21,128 nt of DNA from DATKXO01 sp035528995. Its GTDB lineage: Bacteria; Planctomycetota; Phycisphaerae; UBA1845. Location: positions 1-21,128 of the forward strand of contig DATKXO010000305.1 in assembly GCA_035528995.1 (NCBI GenBank), in the 5' to 3' direction. Shown piece after piece: positions 7,481 to 13,452 of the stretch; the first letter of the stretch is position 1, and each line of letters opens with the position of its first letter. A program made the translations under genes and the position numbers. Below the pieces are notes generated by a model that saw only the letters and a program-made list of their open reading frames with translations, had not been told where the DNA came from and did not search any database.

Positions 7481-8527
7481 TTGAAACTAGGGGATATCCA
7501 ACTCGACGTACCGTTCGTCCAGGCGGCCATGAGCGGCTACAGCGATCTGGCTATGCGGCGGATCGCACGGCGGCTCGGCGCGCCGTATGCGTTGAACGAG
7601 GTCGTACTCGACAAGCTGGTCACGCAGAAGGGCAAGACGCGGCAGCGTATCCTGCGCGTCAAGGACGACGACCATCCGGTCGGCGGGCAGTTGATGGGGG
7701 CTGAGCCGACGCGGTTCGCCGCGGCTGCGGCCGATATGGTCGAGGCCGGGTACGACGTCATCGATATCAACTTCGGCTGCCCGGTGCGAAAGGTGCTGGG
7801 CCGATGCCGCGGTGGGTTCCACCTGTCGCAGCCGGACGTGGCTCTGGAGATCGTACGGCGGGTCTGCGACGCCGTCGGCGGTCGGCGGCCCGTGACCGTC
7901 AAGATGCGGCGTGGGATGGACGACACGGACCAGGCGCAGCGCGATTTCTTCACCATCCTCGACGGCGCGTTTGAGATCGGTGCCGCGGCCGTCACCGTCC
8001 ACGGCCGAACGGTGCGGCAGCGATACATCGGGCCGAGCAACTGGGACTTCCTGGCACGGGTCAAGAAGCACGTCGGGCGCCGCACGATCCTGGGCAGCGG
8101 CGATCTGTTCAGCGCCGAGGCGTGCATCCGCATGATGGAGCGAACCGGTGTCGATGGCGTGACGATCGCCCGCGGGAGCATCGGCAACCCGTGGATTTTC
8201 GCCGAGTGCCGGGCCTTGTATGCCGGCCGGCCGCTTCCACCGCCGCCGTCGGTCCACGAGCAGGGTCGCGTCATTGCCGGGCACTTCGCCGAGGCTGTCC
8301 GCGTCCACGGAGAGACCCGGGCCGGCAAGATCATGCGCAAGTTCGGCATCAAGTACAGCGAGCACCACCCCTGCGCCCGCCAGGTCCGCGACGCCTTCAT
8401 CGCCGTCAAATCGCCCCCGGACTTCCAGGCCGTCCTCGACCGCTGGTACGACCCCAACACGGACTGGCCGCCCGTCCAACGCCGCCGGGACCACGGCGAC
8501 CTCATCGCCGCCGGGGCCGCGCCGTAG
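7481..8527 (+). CDS. tRNA-dihydrouridine synthase (Dus family, DusB-like)
   Basis: A 348-residue flavin-dependent TIM-barrel enzyme that reduces specific uridines in tRNA. It begins LGDIQLDVPFVQAAMSGYSD, equivalent to the first beta strand and FMN loop of Dus proteins. INFGCPVRKV contains the catalytic cysteine (Cys100). Lys141 in VTVKMRRG and His174 in VTVHGRT are the usual FMN and substrate residues, and GDLFSAEA plus TIARGSIGNPWIF form the phosphate-binding end. The start is taken as TTG 7481: an in-frame stop lies just upstream (7472), and the next ATG (7529) would remove the first strand. The segment after the catalytic cysteine reads GRCRGGFHL instead of the more common lysine-rich AGSALL-type sequence. 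Which tRNA position is modified cannot be decided from sequence. Confidence 0.88.
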   Translation: MKLGDIQLDVPFVQAAMSGYSDLAMRRIARRLGAPYALNEVVLDKLVTQKGKTRQRILRVKDDDHPVGGQLMGAEPTRFAAAAADMVEAGYDVIDINFGCPVRKVLGRCRGGFHLSQPDVALEIVRRVCDAVGGRRPVTVKMRRGMDDTDQAQRDFFTILDGAFEIGAAAVTVHGRTVRQRYIGPSNWDFLARVKKHVGRRTILGSGDLFSAEACIRMMERTGVDGVTIARGSIGNPWIFAECRALYAGRPLPPPPSVHEQGRVIAGHFAEAVRVHGETRAGKIMRKFGIKYSEHHPCARQVRDAFIAVKSPPDFQAVLDRWYDPNTDWPPVQRRRDHGDLIAAGAAP

Positions 8528-8575
8528 CTACGACCGAGGCGAAGGATGCCGTTGTCCCACCACCGCGCTTCCAGT

Positions 8576-8587
8576 TCATTCGAATGA
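8576..8587. repeat. Perfect 12-bp palindrome between convergent genes
   Basis: TCATTCGAATGA reads the same on both strands. It lies in the 79-base gap between the stops of the dihydrouridine synthase and the amidohydrolase. As RNA it would form only a short four-pair hairpin and has no T-tract, so a terminator role is weakly supported; a protein-binding site is possible. Confidence 0.3.
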
Positions 8588-8606
8588 CATGCGACGCGGC
8601 CTGCCG

Positions 8607-11600
8607 CTACCTCGTCAGCGACGGCGGGCCGACCAGGTCCCGATGCGGCGGCAGGTTTGGCTCGGGGCGGTTCTTGAAGCGCTCGTAGTCGCGGGTGTGC
8701 TTGTTGTCCGTTAGGTCGATGGGGCGGCCGTTGATGAACATGTGGGTCACCCGGCAGACGGTCTGCAGCGGCGAGTGCGTGGTGACGATCAGATCGGCCT
8801 GCTTACCCGGTTCGAGCGAGCCGACGCGGTCATCGATGCCCAGGATGCGGGCGGCACCCAGCGTCAGGCCGTATTCGGCCTGCCCAGGGTCGAGGCCGTG
8901 GGCGACGGCCAACCCCGCATAGAACGGCAGGTTGTACGCGCCGGCCGCACTGCCCGAGGAAAAGCAGAACTCGACGCCGGCCGCGTCCAGGGCGGCGGCG
9001 CACGAGTAGACCGAATCCCACGGCTCGTAGCGGTCCAGCGGCAGCCCGGTCGTCGGGTCCAGGATGACAGGGATTCCCTTCTCGGCCAGCAGGTCGGCCA
9101 GTTTCCAGGCCTCCGCGCCGCCGGCGATCACGCAGCGCAGGTCTTGTTTCTCGGCGAACTCGATCGTTTCCAGGATGGCCTTGTAGTCGGACGCAGCAAA
9201 CACCACCGGCCGCTCGCGGCGCAGATACGGCCGCATGGCCTCCATTGTCAGGTCGGGCTTCGGGGCCAGCGTCGGATCGTCTTGGGCTGCGGTTACGCGC
9301 TCGGCGTAGCGCCGAGCCTGGGCCATGAACTCCTCTATGGCCCGGATACTCTCACCATGCTCCTTCGTGCGTGTCTTCCTCTCCTTTTCCGGCACGTGGA
9401 TCGGCAGCACGGGGATGGACATGTGGAGGGCCCACGGGTCCTGGACGATCATCTCCGGCGTTGTCCAGCCGTTCAGGTGGATGATCGCGCTCTGACCGGA
9501 GATGTAGCCGCCCGAGGGCGTGACCAGGGCGGTCGTGATCCCGCCCGTGCGGGCGATCGGGACATGCACGCTCAGTGGGTTGATCGCGCTGCTGATCCGC
9601 AGGTCGGAAGCGAAGTCGGGCGTGTCGTCGTAGTCACGGGTCGAAGCGATCTGCCCGATCTCGTAGACGCCCAGCCGCGATCCGGCGTCGATCAGGCCCG
9701 GGTACACGTGCAGCCCCTTGGCCTCGATCACGCCGGCGCCCGGCGGAACCGGCACGTCGCGACCCACCGCCAGGATCGATTCGTTTTCGATCACCACCGT
9801 TCCGCCGGAGATTGGCGGGCGGCTGACGGGATGCACCGTGGCGCCGACGATGGCGTAGAGTCGGTGCCGAGTGGAGGGGATTTCGCGGGACACCTCGGCT
9901 GGCAACGGTGGCATCTTCAGCGCGGGATGCGGTGTGCGGTCCGCGGAATCCGAATTCTGGAACGCCGGCGCCGGTGCCGGATTCTCGGCCTCGAAGTAGA
10001 CCTCGCCCTCGATGAGCGTCATGACGCACTTGCTGAACGCGTTGAGCGGGTGGCCGTTGAAGATGGCCAGATCGGCGTCCTTGCCCACCTCGATGCTGCC
10101 GACGCGGTGGTCGATGCCGAGCTGACGGGCCGGGTTGATCGTGATCAGCCGCAGGGCCTCGTTCTCGGTCAACCCGCCCCACTTGATGCACTTGGCCGCT
10201 TCAAGCTGCAGGTAGCGCATGATGTTGGCCGAGTCCGAGTTGACCGACGCGCAGATGCCCTGCCCGGTCATCAGCGCGACGTTGTGCGGGATCCCGTCGT
10301 ATGCTTCGAGCTTGTAGGCCCAGGAGTTGGCGAAGCTGGAGGCCCCGCAGCCGTGCCGGGCGATCTCCGGCGCGACACGATACCCCTCCAGAACGTGATC
10401 CAGACAGCCGATGCGGAAGCCGAAGCCCTCGGCCACGGAAATCAGCCGCAGGATTTCGTCCGCCCGGTAGCAGTGGCAATGGACATAACGCGTTCCGGCC
10501 AGCACCTCGGCCAGCGATTTGAGACGCAGGTCGGTTCTCCAGGGCGGCACGTCGCGGCCGGCGGCCACCGCGGCCCGGCGGTCCGCCTCTTCCTGCGCAT
10601 AGTGCCGCGCTGCTGTCAGCGATCTACGCAAGACCGATTCGACGCCCATGCGCGTGTCGGGGAGCCGCTGGCCGCGGTCCCTGTCCGAGTTCGCACCGGT
10701 GACGTTTTCGCCCATGGCGAACTTGATCGTGGCCGGGGCGTCTCCAATTGGCATCTCCGCCACGGGTCGGTTGTATTTCAGCTTGATCGCCTGGCTCTGA
10801 CCACCGATCGGATCGCTTGAGCCGTGCAGGATCAGGGCGCTCGTCACCCCGCCGGCCAGAGCGCGGTACATGCTGATCGATTGACCGTACAGCACGTCTC
10901 GAACGCGCACCTCCGCGGTAACGGCTAACGTAGTCTCGTTCAGGTCATCGGCCGAGATGTGCGAGTGGGCGTCGATCAGGCCCGGCACGACGTACCACCC
11001 GCTCGCGTCCACTACGGCTATGTCGTTCGATGCATCGCGGACCTCTCCAACCACCTCGATCTTGCCCTCCCGGACCAGAATGGACACGTTGGCCTGCGTC
11101 TGGCCGATCACGGGGATCACGGTAGCCCCGCGAATCAGAACGTTGCCACCGGTTGTCCTCTTGGGGACGCGGTCTGCTTCGATTTCGCAGCGCCAGTCCG
11201 GGCCGGCGTTGACGGTATCGGTGGTGGGTGTGGGCGCGGCCTCCGGGGTTGCCTTCACGGTGTCGGTGGCCCGGTCCGATGCGTTTCGCGCCGCCTTCGC
11301 GTCCGTCTCTTCCTGGAGATCGAGCTTGTGACCGTCGATCACCAGCCAGCGGACTTTGGCTTTCTTGTCGGCCAGCGGCCCGTCTGTAATGGTCAGGTTC
11401 GCAACGCGCCCGGCGGCGATGGTGCCGAGTTGCCGGTCCAGCCCGAACAACTCCGCGGGGTGGCGGGTCAGCGCTGCCACGGCCGCCTCTTGGGGCAACC
11501 CCCGCTCGATGACCAGTCGCAGGTTGTCGAACAGCTCGCCCGGCTCGTCGAATTCACGCGTGCCCAGCGCGAACTTGACGCCTGCTTCGTGAAGGCGGAC

Positions 11601-12785
11601 CACATTGGCCACCTCTTCCTCCCAGAGGCGGCGACGCTCCTGCCGGAGCTTCAAGGGCTCGTAGACTCGCTCCTTCTGATCGGCTTGGTTCGCGGGTTGT
11701 GACCCGCTGGCCGGGTGTGTGCCCGGCGGTTCCGTTCGTGCGCGCGGTGAGGCGTCGTTCTCCTTTCGACCGTGAGCTGGCTCCTCGGGGAACTTGAGAC
11801 TGACGATCACCGGCGCGTTGCGGGCCTTCAGCCGATCGACGACTCGCCACGCTTCCGCCGCCCCGCTGATCACGACGTTGGCCAGCTTGAACTCATCCGC
11901 CAGATCGAGCGCCCGGTGGATTTCGGCTTCGCTGTCGGCCTCGAAGATCAGCGGCACCTCGCCGGTCAGTACGGGTCGCAGTGCCTCGAGTGCGCGGTCG
12001 AACGGAGGGCGGTCGGCGGTCCGTGGGTGCCGGGTCGCGTAGTTCCGGGCTTGCGTGTACCAGCGGGCGTCGTACATCACCTGTCGAAACTGGGCGATGG
12101 CGCCGAGCACGGACCCGGGGTACTCCCCCGGCTCACCGGTGACGAAGCCGGCGTGCTGGGCGGAGTCCGGCAGCAGGATATTTCGGCGCAAAGGCGCATC
12201 CGAGAGATTCACCAGCAGCGAGCTGCCTGCGAAGATGCCGCTGCGTGGGGCCACCAGCGCGGTCGTGAAGCCGGCCCGCCGGGGCTTGTCGAGCTGGTCG
12301 GCCGGCGGGCCGTAGATCTGTTCGGCGCGCGTCTCGGGCCGAACGCCCCGCCGGTTGGCCGCGCGTGTCTCGGCCAGTGGGCCCTGCTTCGGGTCGGGGT
12401 CCTCATCCTCCATACGACGGCGCTCAGTTACGGTGCGCTCTTCCTTCGGGATGCCCAGATGCGTGTGGGCGTCGATGAATCCGGGGTAGACCACGTGTCC
12501 CGTCGCGTCGATCACTTCGGCATACGGGGGCACGACCACGTCGCGACCGACTTCGATGATCCGGCCGCCTTCGATCAGGATGGTCCCGTCGTCGACGGCG
12601 GACCCGTCGCCCGTGACAACCCGCGCGTGGACGACGGCCAGGGAATGGGGTGGCTCGGCTGCGACGAGTGAAGGCCGACCGACGAGGGCCGCCAACAACA
12701 GGGCGCCCGGTAGGGCGACACTCGCCCTACGGCGGGCGGAATCAGTGCCGGCGTCTCGGTGCCGGACGAGTCGGACGTGTGTCAT
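8607..12785 (-). CDS. Exported triple-domain amidohydrolase (pseudo-active-pseudo arrangement)
   Basis: A 1392-residue protein of three imidazolonepropionase-like amidohydrolase domains in tandem. The start at 12785 was chosen because GAAAGGGG lies seven bases upstream and a signal peptide follows (ALPGALLLAALV, likely cleavage VAA/E at 43). An upstream in-frame start at 12875 would bury that signal. Domain 1 (about 48-495) keeps HTH (107, 109) but has FEAD, ISGAAEAW and LGTRE where the later His, His and Asp ligands should be. Domain 2 (about 546-935) has the full set: His607/His609, His769 or His771, His797 and Asp851, with Lys688 in IKFAMGEN. Domain 3 (about 972-1355) has lost HxH (AGSRLG) and all other ligands. 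Only domain 2 is predicted to hydrolyse a cyclic amide or peptide-like substrate. The protein is periplasmic or extracellular; no substrate is evident. Confidence 0.85.
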   Translation of the reverse strand: MTHVRLVRHRDAGTDSARRRASVALPGALLLAALVGRPSLVAAEPPHSLAVVHARVVTGDGSAVDDGTILIEGGRIIEVGRDVVVPPYAEVIDATGHVVYPGFIDAHTHLGIPKEERTVTERRRMEDEDPDPKQGPLAETRAANRRGVRPETRAEQIYGPPADQLDKPRRAGFTTALVAPRSGIFAGSSLLVNLSDAPLRRNILLPDSAQHAGFVTGEPGEYPGSVLGAIAQFRQVMYDARWYTQARNYATRHPRTADRPPFDRALEALRPVLTGEVPLIFEADSEAEIHRALDLADEFKLANVVISGAAEAWRVVDRLKARNAPVIVSLKFPEEPAHGRKENDASPRARTEPPGTHPASGSQPANQADQKERVYEPLKLRQERRRLWEEEVANVVRLHEAGVKFALGTREFDEPGELFDNLRLVIERGLPQEAAVAALTRHPAELFGLDRQLGTIAAGRVANLTITDGPLADKKAKVRWLVIDGHKLDLQEETDAKAARNASDRATDTVKATPEAAPTPTTDTVNAGPDWRCEIEADRVPKRTTGGNVLIRGATVIPVIGQTQANVSILVREGKIEVVGEVRDASNDIAVVDASGWYVVPGLIDAHSHISADDLNETTLAVTAEVRVRDVLYGQSISMYRALAGGVTSALILHGSSDPIGGQSQAIKLKYNRPVAEMPIGDAPATIKFAMGENVTGANSDRDRGQRLPDTRMGVESVLRRSLTAARHYAQEEADRRAAVAAGRDVPPWRTDLRLKSLAEVLAGTRYVHCHCYRADEILRLISVAEGFGFRIGCLDHVLEGYRVAPEIARHGCGASSFANSWAYKLEAYDGIPHNVALMTGQGICASVNSDSANIMRYLQLEAAKCIKWGGLTENEALRLITINPARQLGIDHRVGSIEVGKDADLAIFNGHPLNAFSKCVMTLIEGEVYFEAENPAPAPAFQNSDSADRTPHPALKMPPLPAEVSREIPSTRHRLYAIVGATVHPVSRPPISGGTVVIENESILAVGRDVPVPPGAGVIEAKGLHVYPGLIDAGSRLGVYEIGQIASTRDYDDTPDFASDLRISSAINPLSVHVPIARTGGITTALVTPSGGYISGQSAIIHLNGWTTPEMIVQDPWALHMSIPVLPIHVPEKERKTRTKEHGESIRAIEEFMAQARRYAERVTAAQDDPTLAPKPDLTMEAMRPYLRRERPVVFAASDYKAILETIEFAEKQDLRCVIAGGAEAWKLADLLAEKGIPVILDPTTGLPLDRYEPWDSVYSCAAALDAAGVEFCFSSGSAAGAYNLPFYAGLAVAHGLDPGQAEYGLTLGAARILGIDDRVGSLEPGKQADLIVTTHSPLQTVCRVTHMFINGRPIDLTDNKHTRDYERFKNRPEPNLPPHRDLVGPPSLTR

Positions 12786-12792
12786 TGAGCTA

Positions 12793-12800
12793 CCCCTTTC
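12793..12800 (-). promoter_or_regulatory. Ribosome binding site that fixes the amidohydrolase start
   Basis: On the minus strand GAAAGGGG ends seven bases before the ATG at 12785. It supports that start over the longer in-frame extension to 12875, which has no comparable site and would place 30 residues ahead of the signal peptide. Confidence 0.55.
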
Positions 12801-13010
12801 TTCATCCGGGCGGATGTTTGCCAGCGCGCGCACGGCGCAGGGGCGGAGCCTAGCAAGTGGCCCCGGCCCGAGCAACGATCAAGGGACGAGTTGACTCATT
12901 CACGGGTTCGCGGACTGCGGACAATGCGCGAACATCCCGCGTCGCGACACGGAGTCCTCGATCGCCCCTCTGTCACGGTAAGCAGCGATGATTGCGGCCG
13001 GCCGGTCGGC

Positions 13011-13229
13011 TCAGCCGCCAAGCTGTCGGAGCACCTCGTTGTGCTCGGGGAAGCGGCCGGTCTGGAACTTGCTGAAGATCAGCTTGCCGTCGACGCGGAC
13101 GTCGAAGATGCCGCCGCCGCCCTGGATCAACTCGGGCTCGATGCTGAACTCGCCCTTGATTGCGTCCGCCAAACTGGCGGCCTTGGGAAGGTAGTTTCAC
13201 TCGCCGCAGTACTCGATCGACACTTTCAT
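13011..13229 (-). CDS. SelW/Rdx-like selenoprotein, UGA read as selenocysteine at residue 11
   Basis: Read through one in-frame TGA (13199-13197), this strand encodes 72 residues from ATG 13229 to TGA 13013-13011. The N terminus is MKVSIEYCGE-U-NYLPKA: the TGA sits exactly at the second redox position of the CxxC/CxxU motif of the SelT/SelW/Rdx family. After it, family features continue without a break: ELIQGGGGIFDVRVDGKLIF, then SKFQTGRFPEHNEV. This pattern argues for selenocysteine and against a broken gene. GGGAG at eight bases before the ATG is a good ribosome binding site, and a hairpin sits in the SECIS position (13166-13180). Proteins of this family have a thioredoxin-like fold and are thought to act in thiol redox control. 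Decoding needs SelA, SelB and tRNA-Sec elsewhere in the genome, not visible here. Confidence 0.85.
13166..13180 (-). promoter_or_regulatory. Candidate bacterial SECIS hairpin
   Basis: On the minus strand CCGCCA-GTT-TGGCGG forms a perfect six-pair stem with a GUU loop (or five pairs with an AGUUU loop). The loop G lies 23 bases after the UGA at 13199-13197, within the distance known for bacterial SECIS elements, which sit just downstream of the UGA and present G and U in the apical loop. CCUU and AAGG sequences flanking the hairpin could extend a lower stem. It lies inside the coding sequence, as expected in bacteria. Confidence 0.6.
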
Positions 13230-13237
13230 GTGGTCTT

Positions 13238-13242
13238 CTCCC
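13238..13242 (-). promoter_or_regulatory. Ribosome binding site of the selenoprotein gene
   Basis: GGGAG on the minus strand, eight bases before ATG 13229. It supports translation starting only ten codons ahead of the UGA, which would make little sense if the UGA were a simple stop. Confidence 0.55.
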
Positions 13243-13260
13243 GTTTCAGGTCGCGGGCGT

Positions 13261-13289
13261 ATTCTACCGCCGCCATCGCGGATTTCCAC
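13261..13289 (-). promoter_or_regulatory. Candidate promoter of the selenoprotein gene
   Basis: On the minus strand TAGAAT (13266-13261) matches five of six positions of the -10 consensus. GTGGAA (13289-13284) lies 17 bases upstream and matches the -35 only at three positions. A start about seven bases downstream would give a leader of roughly 25 bases that includes the ribosome binding site. Confidence 0.4.
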
Positions 13290-13343
13290 GCCCGCTGTTG
13301 AACACCGCTGGCGCGATCCCCAGGCACGAACGACGGAGCGCGC

Positions 13344-13372
13344 TTGTCCGCGGGAATCCGGCCTGCTACCAT
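13344..13372 (+). promoter_or_regulatory. Candidate promoter of the radical SAM gene
   Basis: TTGTCC (13344-13349) and TACCAT (13367-13372) are 17 bases apart, and each matches four of six sigma-70 consensus positions. It lies in the divergent gap and would give a leader of about 75 bases before GTG 13453. Confidence 0.35.
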
Positions 13373-13438
13373 CGACGAGGTTGCCTTTGTTCAGCGGCGC
13401 GGTGCCCGGGACGGAGTCGCCGGTCCACAAACAGTCGC

Positions 13439-13443
13439 AGGAG
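13439..13443 (+). promoter_or_regulatory. Ribosome binding site that decides the radical SAM start
   Basis: AGGAG lies nine bases before GTG 13453 and just ahead of the first conserved residues (RPRIRLINPN). The frame is open back to ATG 13228, but that extension is low in conserved character and overlaps the selenoprotein start on the other strand. Confidence 0.55.
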
Positions 13444-13452
13444 CGTGCCTGC

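Noticed and set aside
8742..10820. A 692-codon open frame on the plus strand opposite the amidohydrolase.
   Set aside because: It is a shadow of the G+C-rich coding strand; the translation is Arg/Gly/Val/Asp rich with no recognisable motif, whereas the minus strand shows clear domains.
12786..12875. Longer start of the amidohydrolase at 12875.
   Set aside because: It would put 30 residues before a clear signal peptide, while the ATG at 12785 has a GAAAGGGG site at seven bases.
12843..12880. Possible minus-strand promoter for the amidohydrolase (TTGCTC, 17 bases, TAGGCT).
   Set aside because: Both boxes match consensus at only three positions in a G+C-rich stretch, so it is no better than chance.
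13000..13010. GGCCGGCC-type symmetry after the selenoprotein stop as a terminator.
   Set aside because: No loop-bearing stem of useful length and no T-tract; short G/C palindromes are common at this base composition.
13197..13199. The TGA could be a nonsense mutation making a pseudogene.
   Set aside because: It falls exactly at the redox Cys/Sec position, the frame after it is fully family-like to a normal end, and a SECIS-like hairpin follows.
13228..13452. N-terminal extension of the radical SAM protein to ATG 13228.
   Set aside because: The 75 extra residues look non-coding, overlap the selenoprotein start and its ribosome binding site, and a good AGGAG precedes GTG 13453.
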